Source: JBJHDF01 sp050486405
Lineage (GTDB): Bacteria; Pseudomonadota; Gammaproteobacteria; Pseudomonadales; Cellvibrionaceae
Reading direction: 5' to 3'
Assembly: GCA_050486405.1 (NCBI GenBank)
Contig: JBJHDF010000027.1
Coordinates: 1 to 50,574 of the forward strand
DNA length: 50,574 bases
Under the pieces are notes generated by a model. That model worked only from the letters and a program-made list of their open reading frames with translations. It had not been told where the DNA came from and did no database searches. Positions 39,332 through 47,564 of this stretch are shown here, piece by piece. Position 1 is the stretch's first letter, and every line of letters starts with the position of its first letter. The position numbers were made by a program, and so were the translations under genes.

Positions 39332-40162
39332 ATGACCACAACATCCATGCGCGGACAAGCTCAGTCGGCGACGATCAGGACAGCGGTGCTGTTCCTGCTG
39401 GCGTGGGCAATGCTGATGCCCGTGACCGCCGGTGCCGAGCTGCGCATCGCGGTGGCCTCCAACTACCAGCATACCCTGCAACAACTGGTGCAGGTCTATC
39501 GGCAGGCGCACCCCGACTTCAGCGTCCGCCTCAGCAGCGCCTCTTCCGGCAAGCACCACGCCCAGATCCGCCAGGGCGCGCCCTTTGACCTGTTCTTTTC
39601 CGGCGATGACTGGCGCACGGCAGATCTGGAGGCCGGTGGACTCACGGTGCCGGGTAGCCGCTTTGCCTATGCCCACGGCCAGTTGGTGCTGTGGAGCGCG
39701 GACCCGAACGCCATCCCCTACACCACCCCGGCCGACGGCCTCGCCCTGCTGCGCTCCGGCAACTTCAACCGGCTGGCCATGGCCAATCCCAGGGTGGCAC
39801 CCTACGGGGTGGCCGCGGAGCAACTGCTGGCGGATGCGGGCATCACTCTGGGGCCGCGACAGCGGGTGACCGGCCAGAGCATTGGCCAGGCGTTCGGCTT
39901 TGTCGTTTCCGGCAACGCCGATCTGGGGCTGGTGGCAGCCTCCCAGGTGGTGCTGCACGAGAGAAGCGGCAAGCCCGGCTCCCACTGGTTTCCGCCAGCG
40001 GACAGCTATCCGGCCATTGTCCAGGAAGCGGTGATCCTGAAGCGTGCGACCGACAACATCCAGGCCCGTGATTTTATGCACTGGATCAAATGCAGTCAGG
40101 CCGCTCACGAGCTGATGCAGGCCGACGGCTACCGCATACCGGAACGACACACACCATGCTGA
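39332..40162 (+). CDS. modA: Molybdate ABC transporter substrate-binding protein
   Basis: 276 residues from the ATG at 39332, chosen for GGGGGAAG 4 nt upstream and because it leads a Sec signal peptide (hydrophobic stretch then TAGAE). The mature part has the ModA pattern: LRIAVASNYQHTLQQL, LSSASSGKHHAQIRQGAPFDLFFSGDD and PYGVAAEQLL. It binds molybdate or tungstate in the periplasm. It overlaps modB by 7 bp. I saw no ModE-type palindrome in the 217-bp upstream region (39115-39331). Confidence 0.93.
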   Translation: MTTTSMRGQAQSATIRTAVLFLLAWAMLMPVTAGAELRIAVASNYQHTLQQLVQVYRQAHPDFSVRLSSASSGKHHAQIRQGAPFDLFFSGDDWRTADLEAGGLTVPGSRFAYAHGQLVLWSADPNAIPYTTPADGLALLRSGNFNRLAMANPRVAPYGVAAEQLLADAGITLGPRQRVTGQSIGQAFGFVVSGNADLGLVAASQVVLHERSGKPGSHWFPPADSYPAIVQEAVILKRATDNIQARDFMHWIKCSQAAHELMQADGYRIPERHTPC

Positions 40163-40830
40163 ACATCAGTGAGGCGGACTGGATCGCCCTGTGGCTGACC
40201 CTGCGCCTGGCCGGGGTGACCACGGTGGTGTTGCTGCTTCTGGGCGCGCCCCTGGCCTGGTGGCTGGCGCACAGCCGCAGTCGGGCCCGGCTGCCGGTGG
40301 AGGCCATAGTGGCCCTGCCCCTGGTGCTGCCGCCCACGGTGCTGGGGTTCTATGTGTTGCTGCTGCTGGGCGCCCAGGGCCCGGTACAGGCGCTGGGTGG
40401 CCCGGCGCTGGCCTTTACCTTTACCGGGCTGGTGATCGGCTCGGTGATTTACTCACTGCCGTTTGTGGTGCAGCCGTTGCAGAACGCCTTTGCCGAACTC
40501 GACCGCACCACCCTGGAAGCGGCCGCCACTTTGCGGGCCTCAAGGCTGGATCGCTTTTTCAGCGTGGTCCTGCCCCTGACCCGGCGCGGCTGGCTGACCG
40601 CCATCGCCCTGGGCTTTGCCCACACCCTGGGGGAGTTCGGCGTGGTGCTGATGATCGGCGGCAATATCCCCGGCGACACCCAGGTGGTCTCCATCGCCAT
40701 CTTCGACCATGTGGAGGCCGCCGACTACGCCAGCGCCCACCGCCTCTCGGCGCTGCTGCTGGTGCTCTCTTTCGCCATGCTGGTGGGGCTCTACAGTATC
40801 AACGGGCGCTTCCGGGTGGGGTTCAGATGA
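40156..40830 (+). CDS. modB: Molybdate ABC transporter permease
   Basis: 224 residues from the ATG overlapping the modA stop (ATGCTGA). Five membrane helices, with LPLVLPPTVLGFYVLLLLG typical of ModB and the EAA coupling loop (TLEAAATLRASRLDRFFSVVLPLTRRG), then GEFGVVLMIGGNIPG. It forms the homodimeric channel with ModA outside and ModC inside. It overlaps modC by 4 bp (ATGA). Confidence 0.95.
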   Translation: MLNISEADWIALWLTLRLAGVTTVVLLLLGAPLAWWLAHSRSRARLPVEAIVALPLVLPPTVLGFYVLLLLGAQGPVQALGGPALAFTFTGLVIGSVIYSLPFVVQPLQNAFAELDRTTLEAAATLRASRLDRFFSVVLPLTRRGWLTAIALGFAHTLGEFGVVLMIGGNIPGDTQVVSIAIFDHVEAADYASAHRLSALLLVLSFAMLVGLYSINGRFRVGFR

Positions 40831-41891
40831 TCCGCTTTGACTTTAATCTGGCGCGGGACGGCTTTACTTTGGCCGCCGCCGGGGAGGTTCCCGCCACCGG
40901 GGTCACCGCCCTCTACGGTCGCTCGGGCTGTGGCAAAACCACCCTGCTCCGGTGCCTGGCGGGGATCGAGCCGGCGGTGCAGGGACGCCTGAGCGTCAAC
41001 GGCGCGGACTGGCTGCGCGATGGCCGGTCGCTGCCCGCCCACCGGCGTCCCATCGGTTATGTGTTTCAGGAGGGCGCGCTCTTTCCCCACCTGACAGTTG
41101 AAGGCAATCTGCACTACGGCTACCAACGCACCCCGGCGGAGCAGCGCCGAATACCACCGGAACAGGTGATCGAACTGCTCGGCCTGGCGCCGTTGCTGGC
41201 ACGCCACCCCCGGCAGTTGTCCGGCGGGCAGCGCCAGCGGGTGGCCATTGGCCGGGCGCTGCTCAGCAGCCCGCAACTGCTGCTGATGGACGAGCCGCTG
41301 GCCTCCCTGGATGCCATCAGCAAGAGCGAAATCCTGCCCTGGCTGGACCGGCTGCGCACCCGACTTGAACTGCCGGTGGTCTATGTCAGCCATGCCATCG
41401 AAGAGGTGGCCCGCCTGGCGGATCATATGCTGCTGCTGGACGGGGGCAAATTGCTGGCCGCCGGCCCCCTGGGCGAGCTGCTGAGCCGCACCGATCTGCC
41501 CCTGGCCCATGCGGACAATGCGGTGTCGGTGATTGACGGCAGGGCCGGTGACTTCGATGCGGACTATCATCTGCTGGCCGTTCACTTCGACGGCGGCACC
41601 CTGCAGGTGCCCTGCACCCGGCCCCCGACGGACACGGCGGTGCGCGTCCGGGTGGCCGCCCGGGATGTGCTGCTGAGCCTGCACCCGGACGAGCACAGCA
41701 GCCCGCTCAACCAGTTGCCGGCGCGGATCAACGGCTTCAGCGCCGACCCTCACCCGGCCCACCTGCTGCTGTCCCTCAGCCTCGGCGATACGCCGCTGCT
41801 GGCCCGTATCACCCGAAAATCCCGCGACCGCCTGGCCCTGCAAGAGGGTATGGCGGTGTTTGTGCAGTTCAAGGCGGTGGCCCTGTCATGA
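40827..41891 (+). CDS. modC: Molybdate ABC transporter ATPase
   Basis: 354 residues from the ATG overlapping the modB stop. Walker A GRSGCGKT is at residues 31-38, the Q-loop in YVFQEGALFPHLTV, the signature LSGGQRQRVAIGRAL, Walker B LLLMDEPLASLD and the switch His in YVSHA. The last 70 residues are a TOBE/Mop domain (SPLNQLPARINGF... onwards), which in relatives binds molybdate and regulates transport. Full length and standard modABC order. Confidence 0.95.
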   Translation: MIRFDFNLARDGFTLAAAGEVPATGVTALYGRSGCGKTTLLRCLAGIEPAVQGRLSVNGADWLRDGRSLPAHRRPIGYVFQEGALFPHLTVEGNLHYGYQRTPAEQRRIPPEQVIELLGLAPLLARHPRQLSGGQRQRVAIGRALLSSPQLLLMDEPLASLDAISKSEILPWLDRLRTRLELPVVYVSHAIEEVARLADHMLLLDGGKLLAAGPLGELLSRTDLPLAHADNAVSVIDGRAGDFDADYHLLAVHFDGGTLQVPCTRPPTDTAVRVRVAARDVLLSLHPDEHSSPLNQLPARINGFSADPHPAHLLLSLSLGDTPLLARITRKSRDRLALQEGMAVFVQFKAVALS

Positions 41892-41992
41892 TGTCGCCGC
41901 CCTCAAATCCCCCCGTTTAACAGGCTGTCGAAAACACCCGTAGAAAGTCCTCCCCCCGCAAACCATCCCGGTTTCATATCACCAATACGCAC

Positions 41993-42021
41993 AAGCTTAT
42001 TCCCCAACAGGAAATAAGCTT
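41993..42021. promoter_or_regulatory. Candidate CysB-type operator upstream of the sulfate regulon
   Basis: AAGCTTATT and AATAAGCTT form a perfect 9-bp inverted repeat separated by 11 bp, in the 231-bp gap between modC and the OscA-like gene. The symmetry and spacing fit a LysR-type regulator, and CysB is the expected one for sulfate uptake genes. It is centred about 60 bp upstream of the predicted transcription start. Confidence 0.5.
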
Positions 42022-42036
42022 ATGGAAAAACGGTAT

Positions 42037-42064
42037 TTGCGCAAAATTCCATTAACCGTATTAT
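42037..42064 (+). promoter_or_regulatory. Candidate sigma70 promoter of the sulfate regulon
   Basis: TTGCGC (-35, 42037-42042), 16-bp spacer, TATTAT (-10, 42059-42064). It starts 16 bp after the inverted repeat at 41993-42021, so a bound LysR-type activator would be well placed. Confidence 0.5.
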
Positions 42065-42122
42065 GGCGCCCATCGCCCTGCGATACCCGTGTAAACCGTC
42101 TTGATAACTGTGTGAGGCCATC

Positions 42123-42302
42123 ATGACGATTGAGAAAAACCGACCGACGCGGGTTTTGGACGCTGCTCTGGAAGACATCCGGCAGCAGCTGCAGACCATT
42201 CAATTTGGATCGTTGGAGATAACCATCCACAACGGCCAGATTGTGCAAATAGAGCGTCGGGAAAAAAAGCGTTACGAACCAGGCGACAGCGCCAGAAACT
42301 AA
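42123..42302 (+). CDS. oscA: DUF2292 small protein, OscA-like
   Basis: 59 residues, MTIEKNRPTRVLDAAL at the start, then the family core LQTIQFGSLEITIHNGQIVQIERREKKR, the pattern of the YezD/DUF2292 family. A protein of this kind, OscA, is encoded just upstream of sulfate-binding-protein genes in pseudomonads and is needed for organosulfur use in sulfur starvation and for chromate tolerance. Here it is likewise the first gene before a porin, sbp, cysTWA and chrA. The molecular role is unknown. It sits 60 bp downstream of a good promoter candidate. Confidence 0.85.
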   Translation: MTIEKNRPTRVLDAALEDIRQQLQTIQFGSLEITIHNGQIVQIERREKKRYEPGDSARN

Positions 42303-42382
42303 CCTGCTTTAAACATCAAAACACCAAACCATTAGTGCACTGACCGGACCTCCGGAAGTGATATGTGAACCAGGAGTTGCAC

Positions 42383-43510
42383 ATGTCATTTCATCGCAAG
42401 GGGGGCCAGGTTCCCCCACCCGGCGAGCGAATAATTGCTCGCACCCAAAAAACCTCAGCCAAGTTCGCTCCCGTTGTTGCCGCAGCCGTTTTGCTTGGCT
42501 GGATCTCAGCCCATCACAACGCCCAGGGCGCCATCCTGCCGAACGCCGAAATCTACGGGCGCGCCCATGCGTCCTTTGATTACCTGGACAACGGAGCAGA
42601 CAGCGCCACCAACGTCTCCAGCAATTCCAGCCGCCTCGGTGTACGAGCCAGCACGGATATCCGCGATGGGCTGACAGGTATCCTGCAGGTGGAAAGCACC
42701 ATAGCCTACGACAACGGCTCCGGCAGCCTGGCCAACCGCGATACCTTTGTTGGCCTGCAGGGCGATTTCGGCCGCATCCGTCTGGGGCAGATCGATACAC
42801 CGCTGAAAGCCATTCGCGGCGCGGTCGACTTCTTCGGCGACCAGATCGGTGATGCCCGTAACTTTACCCGTCTGGGCGGTAACGCCGGTGCGCCCTATGG
42901 CCAGGACTTTGATGCCCGCTTCAGAAACGGTGTCTACTACAACACTCCGGCCTTCGGCGGAGGTTTTGTCCTGGATGTTCACTATAGCCCAGACACCAGC
43001 AGCGACGCGGATCTTTCCGGAGACCGCACCGCCTACAGCTCGGCACTGACTTACAACACCAGCAACCTTTATCTCGCCGCCGCCTATGAGCAGTGGGGCG
43101 CCACCAACGATTCCAATGCGTTTCGCCTTGGCGCCCGATACCGGGCGGGCGATCTGACCATCGCCGGTCTTTTTCAAATCGCGGAAGTAAAAAGCCTGGA
43201 ACCATCGGAAGAGATACAGACCCTGGGTGTGGGAGCAAGCTACAGGGTGTCACCCAAGGTACTGGTGAAAGGCCAGATTTATGCCCTGGACGCCAGGGAC
43301 AGGGATGACAGTGGCGCAACACTGGTTGCTCTGGGAGCCGACTACATTCTGAGCCGCCAATTCCGCCTGCTGTTTGCCCTGGCAGCTACCGACAACGACG
43401 ATCTGGCCACTTACCGCGTAACCGGTGGTGGCGGGTTCGGCGACAGCATTGCGACGGTGCCCGGCGAAGTTGCCACCGGCCTGTCCGCCGGCTTTCGCTT
43501 TGACTTTTAA
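42383..43510 (+). CDS. Gram-negative porin
   Basis: 375 residues from the ATG at 42383, chosen for GGAG 6 nt upstream; a GTG 18 bp earlier is less likely. The N-terminal region has a long (about 50-residue) signal-like extension with a hydrophobic segment before AQGAILPNAEIYGRAHASFDY, where the mature barrel begins. The rest shows alternating strands typical of a 16-stranded general porin (Porin_4 type: SSRLGVRASTDIRDGLTGILQVE, GRIRLGQIDTP) and a C-terminal Phe (FRFDF) for BAM recognition. Its place between oscA and sbp suggests a sulfate- or organosulfonate-permeable porin induced by sulfur limitation. Confidence 0.9.
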   Translation: MSFHRKGGQVPPPGERIIARTQKTSAKFAPVVAAAVLLGWISAHHNAQGAILPNAEIYGRAHASFDYLDNGADSATNVSSNSSRLGVRASTDIRDGLTGILQVESTIAYDNGSGSLANRDTFVGLQGDFGRIRLGQIDTPLKAIRGAVDFFGDQIGDARNFTRLGGNAGAPYGQDFDARFRNGVYYNTPAFGGGFVLDVHYSPDTSSDADLSGDRTAYSSALTYNTSNLYLAAAYEQWGATNDSNAFRLGARYRAGDLTIAGLFQIAEVKSLEPSEEIQTLGVGASYRVSPKVLVKGQIYALDARDRDDSGATLVALGADYILSRQFRLLFALAATDNDDLATYRVTGGGGFGDSIATVPGEVATGLSAGFRFDF

Positions 43511-43545
43511 CCAATTTCAATTCAGTTCTATTGAGGATACTTACC

Positions 43546-44577
43546 ATGCTGTTCAAGACTTTTAAAAAATCCGTACTTGTCGCTTCCGCAGCGCTTCTGA
43601 CCATACTGGGCCCCGTCGCTCAGGCGCAACAGACCGTCAACCTGTTGAACGTCTCATACGACCCCACGCGGGAGTTTTACCGCGAATACAACCAACTGTT
43701 TGGTGAATACTGGCTGAAAAAGGAAAACCAGCGGGTCAATGTCCGTCAGTCGCACGGCGGCTCGGGATCACAGGCGCGCTCGGTCATCGACGGCCTGGAC
43801 GCCGACGTGGTGACCCTGGCATTGGGCTACGATGTGGACGCCCTGCGCCAGCGCGGCAACCTGATTCCCGAGAACTGGCAGGAGCGTCTGCCTCGCAATA
43901 GCTCTCCCTACACGTCAACCATTGTACTGCTGGTGCGTGCAGGCAACCCCAAGAACATCAGGGACTGGGACGACCTGATTCGCCCTGATGTGCAGGTCAT
44001 CACCCCGAACCCGAAGACCTCGGGCGGTGCGCGGTGGAACTACCTGGCGGCCTGGGGTTTCGCCAGGGAAAAATACGGCAGCGATGAAAAGGCGTTCGAG
44101 TTTGTCCAGAAAATCTACGCCAACGTTCCGGTTCTTGACCCTGCCGCGCGCGGTGCTACCAATACCTTTGTGCAAAGAGGCATCGGTGACGCGTTCATCT
44201 CGTGGGAAAACGAAGCTTTTCTGGCGGTTGAGCAGCTGGGTCGCGGTCAGTTCGAGATAGTAGTGCCCTCAGTGAGCATTCTGGCAGAGCCGCCAGTCAC
44301 CGTGGTAGACGCCAACGTTGATCGCAAGGGAACCCGCAAGGTGGCGGAGGCCTACCTGGAGTTCCTCTATACCGATGCAGCACAGCATCTGGCTGCCAAG
44401 CACTACTACCGCCCTTCGAACCCGGAGATTGGGCAACAGTACAGCGAGCTTTTCCCGGATGCAAAGTTGGTCACTATTGACGAGTGGTTCGGCAGCTGGC
44501 AGGAAGCCCAGGACACCCACTTCAACGATGGGGGAAAGTTCGACGCTATTCTTGAGAATATTGCCCGCAATCGATAG
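43546..44577 (+). CDS. sbp: Sulfate/thiosulfate-binding periplasmic protein
   Basis: 343 residues from the ATG at 43546 (GAGG 9 nt upstream). Sec signal peptide ending GPVAQAQQ, then the sulfate-binding-protein hallmarks NVSYDPTREFYREYN, RQSHGGSGSQARSVIDGLDADVVTLALGYDVD, NPKTSGGARWNYLAAWG and DGGKFDAI near the end. It captures sulfate or thiosulfate for CysTWA; Sbp and CysP cannot be told apart by eye. A terminator-like hairpin follows, so sbp message may exceed that of cysT. Confidence 0.95.
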   Translation: MLFKTFKKSVLVASAALLTILGPVAQAQQTVNLLNVSYDPTREFYREYNQLFGEYWLKKENQRVNVRQSHGGSGSQARSVIDGLDADVVTLALGYDVDALRQRGNLIPENWQERLPRNSSPYTSTIVLLVRAGNPKNIRDWDDLIRPDVQVITPNPKTSGGARWNYLAAWGFAREKYGSDEKAFEFVQKIYANVPVLDPAARGATNTFVQRGIGDAFISWENEAFLAVEQLGRGQFEIVVPSVSILAEPPVTVVDANVDRKGTRKVAEAYLEFLYTDAAQHLAAKHYYRPSNPEIGQQYSELFPDAKLVTIDEWFGSWQEAQDTHFNDGGKFDAILENIARNR

Positions 44578-44600
44578 ACCACCTCCAGTTGTAGAGCTTG

Positions 44601-44624
44601 GGAGCAAGGATGCTCCATTTTTTT
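44601..44624 (+). terminator. Terminator-like hairpin between sbp and cysT
   Basis: GGAGCA-AGGA-TGCTCC stem-loop followed by A and seven T, 23 bp after the sbp stop and 13 bp before the cysT start. It looks like a partial terminator that would raise sbp expression over the membrane genes. The T run also overlaps the cysT ribosome site region. Confidence 0.75.
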
Positions 44625-44636
44625 GGAGTTTTTCTG

Positions 44637-45479
44637 ATGCCACTTCCCAAACCTTCATTACGGTCACGCAGTGTGATCCCGGGTTTTGGTTTAACCATGG
44701 GTTTTTCACTGCTTTACCTGACGTTTATTTTTCTGATTCCGGTCGGCGGACTGCTGCTGTATACCTCATTGATGAGCTGGGAGGAGTTTTGGCGAGCCAT
44801 CAGTCATCCGCAGGTAGTGGCTTCCTATAAATTATCTTTCGGTGCGTCGCTTATAGGTGCATCACTCAATCTGATGTTTGGTGCTCTGGTGGCCTGGGTA
44901 CTGGTGCGCTACAGCTTTCCGGGCAAACGTATCGTCGATGGCCTGATCGACCTGCCTTTTGCCCTGCCCACTGCGGTGGCCGGCATAGCGCTAGTAACGC
45001 TTTACGCCACATCGGGCTGGGTTGGTCAATACTTCATCCTCGCCGGCATCCGCATTGCCTACACCGAGCTGGGGGTCATTATTGCTCTCACCTATATCGG
45101 CCTGCCCTTTGTCGTGCGCACCGTGCAGCCGGTCCTGGAGGATCTGGAACCGGAACTGGAAGAGGCATCGGCCAGCCTGGGCGCTTCCCGCCTGACCACC
45201 ATAGTGCGCGTGATCCTGCCCAGCTTGCTACCGGCACTGTTGACGGGCTTTGCCCTCGCCTTTGCCCGCGCCCTGGGCGAGTATGGGTCGGTGGTGTTTA
45301 TTTCCGGCAACCTGCCGTATCGCACCGAAATAACGCCGCTGCTGATCGTAGCCAAGGCGGAACAGTACGACTACGCCGGCGCTGCGGCGATAGGCACGGT
45401 GATGCTGATCGCCGCCTTTATCATGCTGCTGGTAATCAACTTTCTGCAATGGTGGTCCAGCCGCCGCTTCTCTCACTAG
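44637..45479 (+). CDS. cysT: Sulfate ABC transporter permease CysT (CysU)
   Basis: 280 residues from the ATG at 44637, with TTTGGAG 9 nt upstream; earlier in-frame starts fall in the hairpin. Six membrane helices, the CysT start RSVIPGFGLTMGFSLLYLTFIFLIP and the coupling loop EDLEPELEEASASLGASR. Forms the channel with CysW. The last residues and cysW start are separated by 10 bp. Confidence 0.95.
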   Translation: MPLPKPSLRSRSVIPGFGLTMGFSLLYLTFIFLIPVGGLLLYTSLMSWEEFWRAISHPQVVASYKLSFGASLIGASLNLMFGALVAWVLVRYSFPGKRIVDGLIDLPFALPTAVAGIALVTLYATSGWVGQYFILAGIRIAYTELGVIIALTYIGLPFVVRTVQPVLEDLEPELEEASASLGASRLTTIVRVILPSLLPALLTGFALAFARALGEYGSVVFISGNLPYRTEITPLLIVAKAEQYDYAGAAAIGTVMLIAAFIMLLVINFLQWWSSRRFSH

Positions 45480-45489
45480 GGTGCTTGCC

Positions 45490-46380
45490 ATGACTACTGC
45501 AAACTCGTCATCTGTTGCACCAGCGCACCACCTGCGCTGGAAGAGTGCGACCCAGGAATCCCCCTGGGTGCGTCGTTCGCTGATACTTACGGCGCTGGTG
45601 TTTCTGGCCGCCTTTCTGGTGCTGCCGCTGGCAGTGGTTCTGTACGGCGCTTTTGAGCAGGGGCTTCGCGTCTGGTGGGATGCGGTCCGTGAGCCGGATG
45701 CGGCGTCCGCCATTCGTCTTACCCTGCTGGTGGTTCTGATCGTGGTTCCCATCAATACCGTTTTCGGCATTGCGGTGGCTTGGGCCGTTGCCAAGTTCGA
45801 ATTTCGCGGTAAGCCTGTGCTGATCTCGATCATTGATATGCCCTTTGCCATATCTCCGGTAGTTGTAGGTCTCATTTTTGTCATCCTGTTCGGATCGCAA
45901 GGCTGGCTCGGAAACTGGCTGAGCGCTCACGACCTGCGCATCGTGTTTGCCGTGCCCGGGATCGTTATCGTGATCCTGTTCGGAACCCTCCCTTTTGTGG
46001 CACGGGAGCTGATCCCCCTGATGCAGGAGCAAGGCAAACAGGAGGAAGAGGCGTCGCTCACTCTGGGTGCCAGCGGCTGGAGAACTTTCTGGCATGTCAC
46101 CCTGCCCAACATCAAATGGGGTTTGTTGTACGGAATCATTCTTTGTAATGCCCGGGCCATGGGGGAGTTTGGTGCGGTAGCCATTGTCTCCGGCCGGATT
46201 CGCGGTGAGACCAACACCATGCCGCTGCACATTGAAGTGTTGTACAACGAGTACATGTTCACCGCCGCCTTCGCTGTATCGTCGCTGCTCACCGGGCTTG
46301 CCCTGGTGACCATCGTGGTAAAGGGTGTGATTGAGTGGATTGATACCAGGCAGCGCCGGCTCCATGCCGCGAACGCATAG
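45490..46380 (+). CDS. cysW: Sulfate ABC transporter permease CysW
   Basis: 296 residues from the ATG at 45490 (CTAGGG upstream). Six membrane helices; family marks are LIFVILFGSQGWLG, PFVARELIPLMQEQGKQEEEASLTLGASGWRTF (coupling loop) and ARAMGEFGAVAIVSGRIRG. Pairs with CysT. It is followed by cysA after 43 bp. Confidence 0.95.
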   Translation: MTTANSSSVAPAHHLRWKSATQESPWVRRSLILTALVFLAAFLVLPLAVVLYGAFEQGLRVWWDAVREPDAASAIRLTLLVVLIVVPINTVFGIAVAWAVAKFEFRGKPVLISIIDMPFAISPVVVGLIFVILFGSQGWLGNWLSAHDLRIVFAVPGIVIVILFGTLPFVARELIPLMQEQGKQEEEASLTLGASGWRTFWHVTLPNIKWGLLYGIILCNARAMGEFGAVAIVSGRIRGETNTMPLHIEVLYNEYMFTAAFAVSSLLTGLALVTIVVKGVIEWIDTRQRRLHAANA

Positions 46381-46423
46381 CCAGCGCGCCATTGCAGAAA
46401 CACAACCAGAGACGGAAATAGTT

Positions 46424-47482
46424 ATGAGTATTCGTGTAGAAAATGTCAACAAACGCTTCGGCAACTTTGTTGCCGTGGATAACGTCAGCCTGGATCTTCC
46501 GGAAGGTCAGCTCACCGCCCTGCTGGGGCCATCCGGGTCGGGCAAGACCACATTGCTGCGTATTGTCGCGGGTCTGGAGCATCCGGATTCCGGTCGCATT
46601 GAATTTCACGGTGAAGATGCCACCTACCAGCATGTCCGCGACCGGGGCGTTGGCTTCGTATTCCAGCACTACGCCCTGTTCAAGCACATGACAGTATTTG
46701 AGAACGTGGCCTACGGCCTGACTGTAAAGCCCCGACGCCAACGCCCGGACAAGGCCACCATCCGTAAAAACGTCATGAAACTGCTGGAGCTGGTACAGCT
46801 GGACTGGACAGCGGATCGCTATCCGGCCCAACTCTCCGGCGGGCAGCGCCAGCGTATTGCCCTGGCCCGGGCCCTGGCGGTGGAGCCCAAGGTGCTCTTG
46901 CTGGATGAGCCTTTTGGTGCCCTGGACGCCAAGGTTCGCGCAGAACTGCGCCGCTGGCTGCGGCGATTACACGATGAAATTCATGTGACCAGTGTATTCG
47001 TGACTCACGACCAGGAAGAAGCCATGGAGGTGTCCGACCGGATCGTGGTGCTCAATCACGGCAAGATCGAACAGGAAGGGTCACCAGAGGAAATCTACAA
47101 TAACCCGGTCAGCCCCTTTGTGTATAACTTCATTGGCCAGGTTAACCTGTTTCACAGCCGTGTGCACGACGGCTGGGCACATATTGGCGACTACAAGTTA
47201 CCCGCACCGGAACACGATAATGTGCAGGATGCTCCTGCGCTGGCCTACGTTCGCCCTCACGATGTGGAGTTGAGCCGGGAGCCGGGCGAGGGTTATATCG
47301 AGTCAACGGTGGCTCATATTACCAGTGCAGGATCTATTCTGAGGCTGGAGCTGCGTCATAAGCTGAACGAAGAAGCCTTCAACGTGGAACTGCCACGCTC
47401 CCAGGAGCGATTACTGAAATTGCAAGTAGGCGACAGGGTGTTCGCCAGACCCACGGCATCCAAGGTGTTTCTGTCGAAATGA
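46424..47482 (+). CDS. cysA: Sulfate ABC transporter ATPase CysA
   Basis: 352 residues from the ATG at 46424. Walker A GPSGSGKT is at residues 35-42, the Q-loop VFQHYALFKHMTV, signature LSGGQRQRIALARAL, Walker B LLLDEPFGALD and the switch His in FVTHDQEEAME. The C-terminal 110 residues are the CysA-type TOBE-like regulatory domain (AYVRPHDVELSREP). Powers sulfate/thiosulfate uptake through CysTW. Confidence 0.96.
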   Translation: MSIRVENVNKRFGNFVAVDNVSLDLPEGQLTALLGPSGSGKTTLLRIVAGLEHPDSGRIEFHGEDATYQHVRDRGVGFVFQHYALFKHMTVFENVAYGLTVKPRRQRPDKATIRKNVMKLLELVQLDWTADRYPAQLSGGQRQRIALARALAVEPKVLLLDEPFGALDAKVRAELRRWLRRLHDEIHVTSVFVTHDQEEAMEVSDRIVVLNHGKIEQEGSPEEIYNNPVSPFVYNFIGQVNLFHSRVHDGWAHIGDYKLPAPEHDNVQDAPALAYVRPHDVELSREPGEGYIESTVAHITSAGSILRLELRHKLNEEAFNVELPRSQERLLKLQVGDRVFARPTASKVFLSK

Positions 47483-47564
47483 CAAGCCCGGGCTATCGCC
47501 GCGCTGGTCGCCAATACGTTGGCATAAGTATACTGACATCCCCAATCTGATCCCGGGAATATCC

